Assembly: GCA_017893485.1 (NCBI GenBank) | Contig: CM030366.1 | Span: 74,777,227-74,841,226, forward strand | Source: Hemerocallis citrina | Lineage: Eukaryota; Streptophyta; Magnoliopsida; Asparagales; Asphodelaceae | Direction: 5' to 3' | DNA length: 64,000 nucleotides | In this document: in pieces, positions 25,200 through 37,699 of the stretch | How positions within the stretch are numbered: position 1 is the first letter of the stretch | How the letters are laid out: each line of letters starts with the position of its first letter | Program-made: the position numbers and the translations under genes | The notes under the pieces: generated by a model | What the model saw: the letters and a program-made list of their open reading frames with translations, nothing else | Databases searched by the model: none | Told to the model about the DNA's origin: nothing

Positions 25200-26880
25200 A
25201 CTAAATTTTGCTTTGGGCCTTATCATGGCAAAGTCCCGGGTGGAAATTTCCAAAAAGAAAAAAAATTAACCCTCCAAAGCCCATTCATTTTATGAAGACC
25301 AACTTCTCGAAGCACCTATTTGTCCCTTCTTCTGCCTTTTCCCGCTCACTCTCTCCTTCCAAAACCCTCTCACCTTCCTCCTCCCCTCCAAATCTTCCCC
25401 TCAAATCAACTGCTTCCAATGTCTTCAACTGGGTCATTTGAAGTTCTTTTGTGCCAACAAAAAGAAATGTTTATTTTGCTACAAACTCGGTCATCCCGTA
25501 ACAGGTGTTTCTCGCATCAACAACTCCTTGACCTTCCTATGGGTTCCCCCTATTTCCGATCAAGTGATATCCGCTCTAGATTTTCCCTTTCTTCAATCCA
25601 AGCTTGCTGATCTCCACTCCAAAAAAGCTAACCGTGTCAAGCTTTCTGACTCTTTCGCTCTTTTACCCGACACCTCCCTCTTCTCAACTACTGTCGGTGA
25701 CTCCTTCACCTCTAGAAACCAATCCCCTTATTATTGTGTGCTCTGACCTGACTCCTAAACTGATCTTTAAAAAAGAGAACCTTGAATGCTTTGGGGCTGT
25801 CTCGATGTTTGGAGGTATTACTTCCAATGCAATGTTAGACTCTTTTTTGTGCAATACTTGTAATGTCTCAGATTGGACTTGAGGTGTGAATACTTTCTCG
25901 AATGGTGACATAGTCATCAAGTGCCCCTTGTCTAAGACTTTGCTTGATTTTGTGGCTAAAAAATCCTTTTCAGTGGGTTTAGTTAATTTGATGATTCGCA
26001 AATAGCCTTTCTTGGGTTCGGCTTTACTGGAGCTCCAATCTCATCCGACTAAAGTCACTATCTTGGGCCTACCCCCATTCTTTGACACGCCTCATCTGGT
26101 AGCTTCCATGACTAAATGCATTGGTGAACTTATTTAAACTTCATCTTTTTGTTTGCTTGCTTTTGGATGTCTTCAAGTGGAAGCAGAGTTCTTGTGTATT
26201 AACAAATCTAACAGAGTTTCTGCATATAATTTGAGAGTCGGAGACACTTCCTTCTCTATTTCTATTAGTTATCCCGCTGCCATCACTAAAACGTCCTCTA
26301 CTGCTACTTCTTCTATTCCCATTTCAGGAGTAAATGGGACTTATCAGCTGAATTTAAAATTCAATGGAGGCACATCTTCTATGATGCTCCCCTATATTCC
26401 TAAGCACTCTTTGCATCCCAAAAATAATTCGATAGGGGCTTTTCGTGGTAAAAAAAAATTATTCTTATCAGCGTGAGGCGGTTCTCGGATCTTCCTTTCC
26501 TGTTCAGGCCCATACTCCTTCGAAACCGCTAAATCTTGTTTGGATTAATGCAGGGTTTCCTCTCCGCCTACACCTGAACCTACTAATCCTATCCATCATT
26601 CATATACTGTGTTAACATCCTCCCCTTCTCAAGTGATGATCTCAAATGATTCTGGTGCTACTGATGCTCATGTTCCTCCTACTACTTCAAAACTTCCTGA
26701 GAATCTAAGGCCTCGGATCTCATCTATCCTTCCAGTATTGTCCCCCCTAATGATGACAAATGGTCTGATTGGATTGTGAATCCACATTTCACCTCGACTA
26801 GGAATTGTTACAAACGTTCAGTGCAAGCCTCTTCTGCGACTACTTCAAAGCCCGATTCTAAACATTCTGGGATCTTGTCT
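25200..26880 (+). pseudogene. L1-like LINE piece 1: ORF1 remnant with zinc knuckles
   Basis: Around 25410-25500 a tandem Cys/His motif reads CFQCLQLGHLKFFC then CLFCYKLGH, as in the nucleic-acid-binding ORF1 of plant L1 elements. Downstream, about 26060-26290, ILGLPPFFDTPHLV and a later NLRVGDTSFS stretch resemble the plant LINE ORF1 (DUF4283-type) domain. The reading frame shifts several times and has stops, so it is dead. It is cut at 26880 by solo LTR E (flanks tgtct and tatct, four of five alike) and resumes at 44234. Confidence 0.7.
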
Positions 26881-29800
26881 TGTAACACCGGTAAACAATA
26901 AATAAATTTTTTATTATTATTATTTTTATCTACTAGTTTTTACGTGGAACACATATGCATGATAATATGATATTTGTACTTGTACTAGGTTTGCCCGTTG
27001 ATACGTGCCTACGGCACATCTTCGGTACGGTGCACCTTGTTTGATCATATAAAATAGTTTTGGAGATCCAGCAAATTAATTGAAGTAGCAAACATAGAGC
27101 AAAAACATATTATATGATTTTTTTTTGAATTATTTTTAAAGTTTTTTTTTTAGTTTTGTAATTTTTTATTTTAATTTTCTTAAAGAAGAATTTATTTTCT
27201 TAATTTTTTGAATAGAGGAGGGAAGGAGAGAGAGAAAAGGAAAAAAAATTAAATAAATATAGGAGTTGTTTTGGTTGGGAATTTGAATTTGAGTTTTTGG
27301 GGGAAATTTTTTAGGGAAAAATATGTTTTGTGAGATTAGATCTGGGCCTTTAATTTTTGAAGAGGTTGAAGGAGAGCCACTTGATAGCTTTCTTTGTGTT
27401 TTATTATATAGATTATTTATTTATTATAATTTTATTATTTAATTTATTATTATGGATGAAGAATAAGTTATTTATGGGCTATTACTAATTCTAATTTACA
27501 TTTAGTAATAGTAAAATATTAATGTTTGGGCTTTAAGGTCTGATCCAACCAAGCCCAAACCCAAGCGTTTGGACTTGGAGTTGGCCGGCCAATTGGGTGT
27601 TGGGTGATAAAATTTGATTTGGTTTGTTTCTAATTAGGAAGTGAATAATGTAGTTTTGGTGAGTTATAATCTAAATCTTTAATTTGGGGAATTAAATGAA
27701 TAAATCCCAAAACCCTTACCCTAATGCAATGCATAACCCAACCAAACATATAGGAATGGGGAGCCTCTCACCATTTCACACTCGGCGAAAGATGGATTGT
27801 CTCTCGTCCCAGCCTTACCTTGCGAAAGATTATTTGGTCTAATGCATTCCTTATTCCTATACTTTATCTAACCCTTATATATGCAGACGCTGCTCTAGGA
27901 TTTTGGAGGAGGAGATTTGCTTTGAGATTTTTTTTTCAAGAATCGACTATGCGGTGGGTGTTCTTCTCTTTTCTTGATTTCTATTGATATATAGAGCATG
28001 CTAGGATGTTTGTAAACATTTGTTCAAGATATCATGAGTAGATCCATAACATTTATTGTTTGTATGATTGAATGATGTAGTGCTTGAGTTTTAATAAACA
28101 AGAACATATAGTTGTGATGTGTTGATCATGCAAAAATATTCATATGTTAGTAGAGATTCATATCATGCAAAAGAACGTTTTTTTATCTAAATCTCATGCT
28201 AAACAATTGTAGTTTGTGTAGTTGTTATGGAATATTGTTATAAATATTTAGTGATTATTTAGTGCATGAAATACAATATTTTCCATGATTAAAATCTCAA
28301 TTTTTTCCAACAGTTGTTTGCTATATTTATTTTTTAGTTCAATTTAATCTGAATGGGGTTGATTTAGTTAGGGTTTTGATCAATTAGTATATGTCGGGTA
28401 TGGATCTGTTTGTTATCGGGTTTGATTTCGGGTTTAGGGTTTGGATTTGTTTTGGTTAGGCATTGGCTATAGAGGAGTCGGGTGCACAGTGGCTGTGGGC
28501 TCGAGTCTGGTGTGATGTTGAGTTCGGGCTGACTTGGAGACAGGGCTCGGGTTTGTTTGGATTAACTCAAGGTTGTGGTTTAATTGACTGAGAATTGTTT
28601 AATTAATTAGGATGTTGTTTTGAGCTAATTTGGATTAGAGTTTAAAGGTTGTGATTGGACCTAGTTGATTTCAGGTCTAGTATGATTAGAATGGGGATTT
28701 GAGTCAGTTGGGACTTGTTGATTAAATTGAGACTTAATTTTGATTAAGATTAGGAGTTTGGATTTAATTGATTAAGATGAGGAGTTTGGATTTAATTGAA
28801 TTAGAGTTGATTAGTTTCAGTTTTTGATACGGTTAATTTCAGATTTAGCATGTAAATAATTTCAGATTTAGAGTCGAATAATTTAATATTAGTGCTTAAT
28901 TAATTTCAAGTTGGGTTTTGATTTAATGAAGCTATGGTTTGGAATCCTAACTAAACTAGGGCTTGGAATTTTAATTAAGGTAGGGTATACTTATGTTAAG
29001 ATGAAGATAACCTAATCAATTTAGAACTAGTTTATAACCTAGTTCGCTTTTAATTAATGCAAATATTTGAACGAAATAAATATAGTAATAATTTTCGCTA
29101 ATATTTGAGAAGAGAGAATCTACTTAAATAAGGAATGTTTTATTTATTTAATCTATATCTAATATCTAATTGTAGACTAGTTCGCTTTCTAATTTTGATA
29201 ATTGTTGAGTAGACCTAGATTTGAGTAGACATTGATTAATTTAATCGAATTAAAACTAGAAGTATACTAGCTCGCAATTAAAATAATTGATAGACGTGTG
29301 TTGATTATTGAGTAGCAAAAATGTAATAATCGAACTTATCAATATTTGGAAATAGATCAGGATTTAGAGATGAGATTAATTGGATGTTAGATAAAGATTT
29401 AAATGAGAATTGCTAGTTGAGCAATGAACAAATGATATATTAGAGATTTGAATAAATCTACTTTTGATTACAATAATAAGTTAGGGTTGTTGTAGAAAAC
29501 CTTAGAATGTGAATAGATGTGATGTCCTAGTTGTGTGGTGTAACGCCACTGCCTCTAGCGCAGACAATGTATACAATTTAGAAGACAAATTATTTATAGT
29601 ATAGTACAACTGTCCACCACAAGCTGCCTCTCAAAAGGTGATTAACCGGATTGGTGAATCTTGATCATAGGCATTGTTATTTTAATATTATTTATTTTAT
29701 TACAAATCCCGATATGGGACTATTCATAAACTTCTCTCACACAGCACGGGGATAAACTTCTATCCCCGTGTACGGTAGCCATAGCATGGTGGGTCCCTGC

Positions 29801-29971
29801 CACGTCAGCGGAGAGACAGAGACAGCAATTGCTTCACACAACGGGTGGCCCCCACCGGTGACGTCATCATGACGTCACCACAGAGAAACAACAGCAACTT
29901 TCATGCTGTTTCCTCTCTCCGTGGGCCCCCACCTACTTTACCATATTATTACATATACGCCATTGCCAACT

Positions 29972-29976
<5 letters not shown>

Positions 29977-30011
<35 letters not shown>

Positions 30012-30178
30012 GTAAAATGGATATAAGCAACTTGCTCATTTAGTGAATGAGCAATTGATTATGTGGCATGCATGTGATACATTGGACAACTAACCCTTTT
30101 AATGATTTTCCAATCATATGTATGCCACATCATCAATGCTCATTTTACTAAATGAGCAAGTTACTCATACCCCCTTTT

Positions 30179-30225
<47 letters not shown>
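29977..30225. repeat. (TA)n tracts flanking the MITE
   Basis: Pure TA runs at 29977-30009 and about 30181-30225. Open frames here are Tyr-Ile artefacts. Confidence 0.95.
30010..30180. mobile_element. Foldback MITE in a (TA)n tract
   Basis: 171 bp with near-complete inverted-repeat symmetry. The two ends share, in inverse orientation, aacttgctcatttagt followed by an aatgagca-type string and atgtggcat, giving arms of about 65-80 bp. It is bordered by TA on both sides, consistent with a TA-targeting family, but inside a TA microsatellite the duplication cannot be proven. No ORF. Confidence 0.8.
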
Positions 30226-30228
<3 letters not shown>

Positions 30229-30809
30229 AATCTATTAAGAGCTGGGAAGCTGGAATCCTTATCGGGAGCTGGAGATTTCAGCCATCTGATCGATCTTGAT
30301 CGCGATCGAATGCCTGAGATCTCCAGCCGCTTATACTTTGATTTGAGCAGGGGTAAAAGGGGTATAATCGAAATCCTCCTATCTCTTATCTGCTCACGCT
30401 CTCCTCTCTCCCGCTCTCTATCTTTGAGAAACCCTAATCCCAACTCTTATCTTCTCGCACTCTCTCTCGCGCTCTCGAAGATCGTCCCGCTCTCTTCGAA
30501 ACCCTAATCCCTATCTCTTCTCTTCTCACGCTCTCTCTCTATCCCGATCTCCATCTTCGAAACCCTAATCAACACCAAAGTGGAGCTCTCTCTCCCGCTC
30601 TCTTTCTTCGTCACTTGTGTAAACCCAACTCCATGATCAATGAAATCTCTAGCCGCTTATCTTCAGATCTGTCGAGGGGTAAAAGGGGTATAATCGATCA
30701 GCCCCTATCTCCCTTATCGTCTCAGCACCAAAGAAGAACTCTTACAAGTTCGTTCTCTCTCTCCGATGGAAAACCGAAACCGCGATAAGGGTTTTGATTT
30801 CTCAGCTCA
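30226..30809 (+). repeat. Left terminal inverted repeat of the MULE
   Basis: About 584 bp matching the reverse complement of 42457-43065. It holds repeated agggtttcg-type blocks (ctctctc..cgaaaccctaatc on +) and two ggtaaaaggggtataatcga blocks. Confidence 0.9.
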
Positions 30810-31444
30810 TTGGGTTCTGCCTCTCTCAGATTTCGGAGGGAAGCGTTTGACTCTCAAATGCTTTTGTGATTTCTGTTTAATTTCTTGCATTTTCATTCGG
30901 TTTTGTGTGCAGGCAATGATGAGATTGATTTTGATATAAGTTGGTTACAAAATTTTTGGGCATTGAAATTATTGTTTTCAAGGGTATTTGGTTGTGTGCC
31001 ATGATAATTATTCAAAGTTGATTAGAGTTTGGGGTATGAGCGGGAGAGTAGATGGTGAAGAAATGAAATAAAGGTGTTTGAATGTCCAATGCCCGCAACA
31101 CTTACCTTACATTTATGTGATTTGAGACTAGCTCAATTCATCAAATTTTTGAGCACCGATGGCACACAATGATTGATAGTATCAGTATAATTTTTGTAAC
31201 CGACGTTGGATATGTATGTGTTGGATACTCATATAAGCCTTTTGGTGTTTGATTCTCTCCTTCGGTGTGTTGGTTTAGGCAGTGATGCAAAACACTTTAT
31301 GATCTGAATAATTATTTCAATCCTGTTTTAAGTATTCTTGATTATATATCTATCATATCCTAGTTGGCGCGGCACTCCAATGCAGCCCTACTTATGAATA
31401 GTGTGTTCTGAGCCTATTGGTTTTTTTAGTCTATATATATTCAT

Positions 31445-31651
31445 GAGTAAGTCTATTATGTGTGCTTGGTCGATTGATTGTGAGAAAATAAGAGATAGGG
31501 GTTTTTGATTTTGCCCCTTTTACCCCCAAACATTCTGAAGATAAGCGGGATCGAATATGAGTCATTCCATCGCGATCAATCGCGAATGAATGGCTAAAAA
31601 CTCCTGCTCTGGATAAGGATTTCAGCTCCCAAGTTCTTAATAGACTCACTC
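31445..31651. mobile_element. MULE-derived miniature element, copy 1
   Basis: 207 bp with inverted ends GAGTAAGTCTATTA and the matching TTAATAGACTCACTC, the same termini as the host MULE. Flanking 9-mers tatattcat and tatatatat agree in seven of nine. Confidence 0.75.
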
Positions 31652-31926
31652 TATATATATAAGACAGTTGATGATAAGCTTCAAACAACATAAACAGAAC
31701 ATGAAGCATCAAATTTTGTGATGCTCAGAACAAAAAGAAACTATATTTTTTTGGTAACTGATGTTGGATGCGTATGTGTTGGATACTCATTTAAGACTTT
31801 TGATGGATGATTCTCTCCTTTGGTGTGTTGGTGTAGGCAGTGATGCAAAACAGTATATGATCTGAATAATTATTTGAAGCTTGTATTTATTCTTGATTAT
31901 ATATCTATCATATCCTAGTTGGCACG

Positions 31927-31953
<27 letters not shown>
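31927..31953. repeat. Poly-C run, 27 bp
   Basis: A homopolymer replacing the short cggcactcc-type stretch of the neighbouring tandem units. Confidence 0.95.
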
Positions 31954-31957
<4 letters not shown>

Positions 31958-32019
31958 CAGCCCTAGTTATGAATAGTGTGTTCTGAGCCTACTGGTTTAT
32001 TTAGTCTATATATATTCAT

Positions 32020-32227
32020 GAGTAAGTCTATTATGAGAGGAGGTCGATTCATCGTGAGTAAGAAAGAGAGATAGGGGTTTTTGATTTTACCCCTTTTACC
32101 CTGAAACATTCTCTAGATAAGCGGGATCGAAGATGTGTTGTTCGATCGCGATCAGTCGTGAACGAATGGTTAAAAACCCCAGCTCAGGATAAGGATTTCA
32201 GCTCCCAAACTTTTAATAGACTTACTC
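32020..32227. mobile_element. MULE-derived miniature element, copy 2
   Basis: 208 bp, similar in sequence and position to copy 1 and carrying the same termini. Shared flanks show that it was multiplied with the 0.56-kb unit and did not insert separately. Confidence 0.75.
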
Positions 32228-34197
32228 TATTTATATAAGACAGTTGATGAAAATCTCAAAACAATAGAAACAGTGCATGAAGTATCAAATTTTGTAAGCT
32301 CCAAACAACAGAAAACTAGATTTTATAGTAACTTACGTTGGATGCATATGTGTTGGGTACTCATGTAAGCCTTTTGGTGTTTGATTCTCTCCAACTGTTT
32401 GTTGGTGTAGGCCGTGATGCAAAACATTTTATGATCTGAATAATTATTTCAAGCTTGTTGTATTTATTCTTGATTATATATCTATCATATCTTAGTTGGT
32501 GTGGCACCCCAATGCAGCCCTAGTTATGAATAGTGTGTGTAATACCCTGATTTTTTAATTAATGAAAAATTATTTATTTTGCACGTAGTGTGCACGTGCA
32601 ATATTTTGGTTGAATTAAATCTTATAATTATTTTTATTATGATGTGTATAAATATTTAAATATGCGTTTTCAAGTTATTTTATACAAAAGCATTTTTCTT
32701 TAAATATATAGAAAGCCTTATTTTAAAAGCCTTTTTCTTAAAGTCCAAAATGTATTTTATTTATTTTATTTTTAAATAACTATTTTGGCCCAACTAAAGC
32801 CCATGGATTAATCTATTTTTATTTAACTTGTCATGTAGAAGACTATTTTAATACTATTTTATTTTTGTACAAAATTAAAATGTACAATTTTGATCCTAGT
32901 TGCATGCACGTGCACTACACGTACACGTGCAATGCACACTTCTCCATGGGGGCCGGGATTGCTTCTTTTTGGAGGGAGATTCAAAAAGTTGAATGGTGAT
33001 CATGGTGGTGGTTATCTAGATGTGGGTAGTTTTTATAACTCCTACTCTAATCTTGGCCCTCCATCCTACAACCAACTAGTCAATACTAGCCATCCATTTC
33101 ACTTGATTTCTAGTATAAATACCCCCTCCCATGGCTAGTATTCTTATGCAAATTATATCTTTCTAAACCTATAGTCTAATAGAAATAGTTGTGAGTTAAA
33201 AAGATTGAGAGATTGTGTGGGATTGCTTGCATTTTTCCAAGGAGGAGAGGCCGGCTAGTTCAAGGAGGAAGCATTCGGTTGCTTTGGTGTTCGTGGAGCT
33301 TGTGCGCGCATCGCCTAGGAGGAGGTGCATCTTGTTGCAAGGATTTGTTGCTTTTGTGTTTATTTCTCTCCACACAAGGTGGGTAACCTTTCACATTTCT
33401 AATATAGGGATCCATGCTAGATTTAACTATCAAAACGATGCATGAAAAATATCAATAAGAACACACTTTAATTGAGAAGTTAGTTTATGAATTGATTGAA
33501 ATGTTGTGATTAACTTGTATGTGGTTCTAGTATTAATTTGAGTTGTGGGCTAATTCTCCATATTTCTAGTTAGGAATATGTTAGTATTATATTGAACCAT
33601 GAAGTATGAAAATGATTAATAAGCATGCACTTTAAATTTGGAAAATGACCCCTAATTGATTGAATTGTTGACATGGAATTAGTATGTAGTTCTATCGTTA
33701 AAATTATAAGTTGCATGTGTAATTGATTATGATTATAGATTGATGGAAGAAAATACATTTATTACCATCACAAATTATATGTAAAAGTTAGTACTTTGTT
33801 AATGCTAATGTATGTTTGGAAGAGATCTTTTGAGTTATTGTGGGAATGGATAAATTCAAAATAGATGTGTATGTTGAATAAAAGATTAATAACAGTAAAT
33901 TAATATAAGAAAATTGTGGATAAAAAGAGTAGAAGGCCAATTGTTAAACAATGTCAAAAAAATGAGAAGTATAGTAGTTGTAATGTATAATTCATTGAAT
34001 TGTGTGAAAAATATATTTTTATTAGTACAAAAATTATTTTAATCATACTGATATGAAAATCATGTGAGGGGAAGTCAATCTGGAGTTTTTCAGTAACTTC
34101 TATAAAAGCAATATGAAACAAAGTTTAATTGAACATCGAGATGTTTTTAACAACAGTGGCAATTGATTTCAAAAGGATTTTTAAACTGTACTGTGAC

Positions 34198-34282
34198 AGC
34201 CTGAGCATGTAGCTCAAGTGGTCACTGTGTGCGGCTGTGTTCTCTTGGGTGACTGGTTCGAACCCTGCGGCATACACTTGTT
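34198..34282 (+). promoter_or_regulatory. tRNA-like module 1 in solo LTR F
   Basis: Contains an A-box-like TGTAGCTCAAGTGGTCACTG and, about 35 bases on, a B-box-like TGGTTCGAACCC. These are the spacing and motifs of a Pol III internal promoter. No clean cloverleaf forms, so it is not a working tRNA. Confidence 0.6.
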
Positions 34283-34349
34283 TTCATTTTTTTTAAAAAC
34301 AGTGGAATCAGCGAACAGAGAGTAATAAATACTCTCTGTTTCCTTCTTA

Positions 34350-34432
34350 TATCGCCAGTGGCATTTGACCTGTTGGTTGTGGCTTGCGGCTGTTCCCCTG
34401 TGGTGCTGGGTTCGAATCTTGCTATCGGCAAG
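34350..34432 (+). promoter_or_regulatory. tRNA-like module 2 in solo LTR F
   Basis: B-box-like GGGTTCGAATCTTG preceded by a weaker A-box candidate near ggcatttgacctgttggttg. It sits ~150 bp after module 1. Confidence 0.5.
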
Positions 34433-34486
34433 ATTGAAAAATTAATTTTTTTTGGGTTTTTGAGTGTCCAAAAATTATGAAAAAAA

Positions 34487-35131
34487 CAAGGTTGTAAACG
34501 GCATTAGGCGGTGGCGGTTCGGTCAAGGGGTGCCTAGGCGGTGCCTAGGCAGCGCCTAGGCGGTTGAATTTATTTTGCGGATTTAGTTAATTTCAGCCTC
34601 TATTCTTTAATCGTAAGTATAATCATGCAATCCAATTGCAAATAGTCATCATATTCTTGTGTAATGTGTACTTAAGAAGTGTTTATGCATAAAAAAAGCT
34701 TCCTCGTGCAATTAAAAAAAATAATTGTTCAATTGTAATATGTGCAATATGCCAATATGTGTATTATGTGTAACATGTGCTATTTTAAAATGTTTAATAG
34801 GTGTAATATGTGCAATCCATCACCAATAATACAAAATTTTTTTAAAAAAAATCCACTACTATTAAAGATCCATACATATTATAGAACAGATTAATAGATT
34901 AATAATAGTTCTCTTTTTTTTGTGTTATTTTATAATATTTAAAATTTTAAAAAATAAAAAACGCCTGAGCATTGGACATAGGCGGACGCCTACTCAACAA
35001 GACGGACGCTACTCAACAAGACGAACGCTTAATCGCCTTTAACCGCCTAGACCACCGCCTAGTGCAAAGGCGGTTCGTTCTCCTCCATTTGAGCGCCTAG
35101 GCGTCCGAGGCGAACGCCATTTAGAACACTG
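34487..35131. mobile_element. hAT-like MITE inside solo LTR F
   Basis: 645 bp with inverted ends CAAGGTTGTAAACGGC and, on the other strand, CAGTGTTCTAAATGGC. It is flanked by an identical 8-bp duplication GAAAAAAA (34479-34486 and 35132-35139). Subterminal repeats of the gcctaggcgg type lie at both ends. An 8-bp duplication with CA-starting termini fits the hAT superfamily. The A-rich duplication lowers certainty slightly. Confidence 0.83.
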
Positions 35132-36639
35132 GAAAAAAATATGGTTATTCTCCTAAAAATGTAAGGGACTTTATAAAAATGATTTGGGGATTATTTGAAT
35201 GAAATTAACTATGATTTGAAGTTAAAATACATAAATAGAAATATGGTTCTATATGGGTTATTGATGTGAAATTATAACTTAAAGGAATAAGTGAAATAAA
35301 GGATTAGAAGTTGATTTGGCAAAAAGAAACTTGGTTGTGTGACATAATGCAATTATTTCTCATTTGTGGAACAATATGAAGTATGCATATTGTTTAGTAA
35401 TGTGGAATTAATATGATGTGATAATTGATAAAGTATATGCAAATTTATATACAGTTATGGACTTGTGAACAAATTAGAAGTCATGAATTGAAAAGAGAAT
35501 ATACATGTGAGTATGAGAACTCAACATGGAGAATTTATGAGTTGAAAATTGTGAAATGAAAATTGAAATAGAGTAGCTAAGTCTCCCCCGGCATTGAGAA
35601 ATGAAATGAAATGAAATGAAATGAAATTAGACCAAGGTTGGTCATGTTGAAATGAATGAATAAGTCCGGTTAGTGGAGAGGCCAACTCTAGAGATTTAAT
35701 TTTTGTTCATGATTTTTGATAAAACTAAGGTTTAGTACATAATGGAGACGTGATGAAAGTAGAAGAAAAACACGTGTATGGGGGCCATCGGATAGCGGTG
35801 TGAGAGCGATCCACAGGCTGCTTGCTTGATGTGTCAAGACATGGCGTGGGCGTTACTCCAGAATTATCGTCCCGGTGGCGACGCTCGTGGGATGTTCGAG
35901 TGGCTATGGGTGGTGCCATTGTTCCATGGCGGAGGCTGAATTGTCCATAGGTTGCCTGCTCGATGCGTCGTGTCAGTGCGTGGGATTCCCCTCCAGGCTG
36001 CCTGGACATGGGCTCATAGATCATAGGACATCTAAGACACTACCGTAATTACAGTAGTAGAATAAGACATAACGGGGGATTGAACCCTACCAAGATGAAG
36101 AACGAATAAGGGCTTGCCCTCGGACCTATGTAGTATGGGATGCATAGAATCCGAACAAGTGCGCATTAGTGTCATGTAATATAAACAAATGCATTAAGGA
36201 CTAAGTGCACAATCACAACACGACATCAATAGGGTAGTCCCTTTAGTTTGAAATGTGACAAGTTTGTGTTTGCTAAATATGGAAAGGTGAGTTATACTAT
36301 TTCCGGCATAGAGAGGATGGCCGTGTATAATGTTTGTCAGTTGAATAAACTGACGTACCCACAGTCTTATATGCAGGTAAATGGCTTGTTAAAGGTTAAA
36401 GAGGAATGGACGCTTAAAGATTATACCATGTTGTTGTACATTTATTTAATTGTTGTAAATTTTACTTCCGTTGTGCAAATGTAATGTGTAATATTGATGT
36501 AAGCCCTGATGTAAAGTGAAAAGTTTAAATTTCCTTGTAAAATTGTACTAAAGAAAGTGAAAAGATCCTGTAGAACATCTCGAATTCAGTGTATTTGGGA
36601 TTCGGGGCGTTACAGTGTGTTCTGAGCCTACTGGTTTTT

Positions 36640-37215
36640 TTTAAACCACATGTTCAGTGTCTGTTGTTTTGAGCTTACAAAATTTGAAACTTCATGCTCA
36701 GCTTTTGTTTGTCTTGAGCGTACACAATTTGATACTTCATGTCCAGTTTCTACTGTTCATTTTCTGTTTGTTCTGAGTTAACAAAATTTGATACTTCATG
36801 ATGTGTTTCTGTTTGTTCTGGGTTTACCAAATTTGATACTGCATGCTCTGTTTGTGTTTGTTATGAGCTTACAAAATTTGATACTTCAGACTCTGTTTGT
36901 GTTATTTATGAGCTTACAAAATTACACACTTCATGCTCTGTTTCTGTTTATTCTGAGCTAACAAAATTTGACACTACATGCTCTGTTTGTGTTTGTACTG
37001 AGCTTACAAAATTTGATACTTCATGATCTGTTTGTGTTAGTTCTAAGCTTACAAACTTGACACTTCATGCTCTGTCTCTGTTTGTTATGAGCTTACAAAC
37101 ATTTGATACTTCATTATCTGTTTCTGTTTGTTCTGAGCTAACAACACCAGATACTTGTTTTTTAGTTTCTGGTTTTTTCTGAGCTAACAAATTTTGAACT
37201 TCATGCTAAGCCTCT
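36640..37215 (+). repeat. Tandem array, forward arm
   Basis: About ten ~55-60-bp units of the type tgagcttacaaaatttgata, then cttcatgctctgtttctgtt. It lies downstream of the 0.56-kb units and is the reverse complement in type of 37700-38445. Confidence 0.88.
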
Positions 37216-37699
37216 GTTGTTCTGAGCCTACTATATTTACTGAATAATATTTTGTGTTATGAGCCGACTATATTTTGTAATTATTTTTTCTTTTCCAGGT
37301 TAAATGAGCTATGTTTAATTTTGATTTCAGCATGAAGTGATTCTTGGAGCTATCGAATACTGGACTATGTGAAAAGTTGATATTTGGAGCAAAAAAAATT
37401 GTGTTTTTGTTGACACTATACAAAAAACTATATATTAGGAGCAACAAAAAGTTGTATACTTTCAGTATTTGTAAAGTTTTTCATGTACCTGTGCGTTATT
37501 GAACATTGTATTACGTTGTAAAGTTTTTGTTAAGTTTTAGTTTTTTGTAAAGTGTCAGATGTCAAGAACATTTGTTACGTTGTAAAGTTTTTGTAAAATA
37601 TTACCTTACAATTCTATGAAGATCGAAATTCTTCCACATATTTAGTTCATTATTATTTTGGTGTCATGATCGAAATTCTGTGATTGTTTTGATGTATTA
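37216..37699. other. Spacer between the two divergent arrays
   Basis: About 0.48 kb, AT-rich, with no ORF. It would be the loop of a hairpin between the arrays. Confidence 0.7.

Larger units (their letters stand above)
31199..32537. repeat. ~0.56-kb tandem units in the MULE, third unit cut by solo LTR F
   Basis: Units start near 31199, 31754 and 32330, each opening with a cgttggat..tatgtgttgg string and including atctgaataattattt and aatgcagccct. The third continues at 36615 after LTR F. Unit 2 has a pure C run at 31927-31953. Confidence 0.85.
32538..36614 (+). mobile_element. Solo LTR F (Tekay-like)
   Basis: It starts TGTAATACCCTG and ends GGGGCGTTACA, flanked by identical GTGTG (32533-32537 and 36615-36619). 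Homologous to the LTRs of element H but clearly diverged. Without its hAT-like MITE it is about 3.4 kb. A TATA box (TATAAAT) lies at 33114-33120, downstream of CACGTG palindromes at 32593, 32907 and 32924. Two tRNA-like modules lie at 34198-34282 and 34350-34432, and a (GAAAT)n run near 35600. Confidence 0.9.

Noticed and set aside
30118..30507. ORFs with Tyr-Ile runs on both strands
   Set aside because: Produced by the (TA)n tract and MULE inverted repeat.
34198..34432. Genuine tRNA genes
   Set aside because: A and B boxes are recognisable but acceptor and T stems do not pair well, so functional tRNAs are unlikely.
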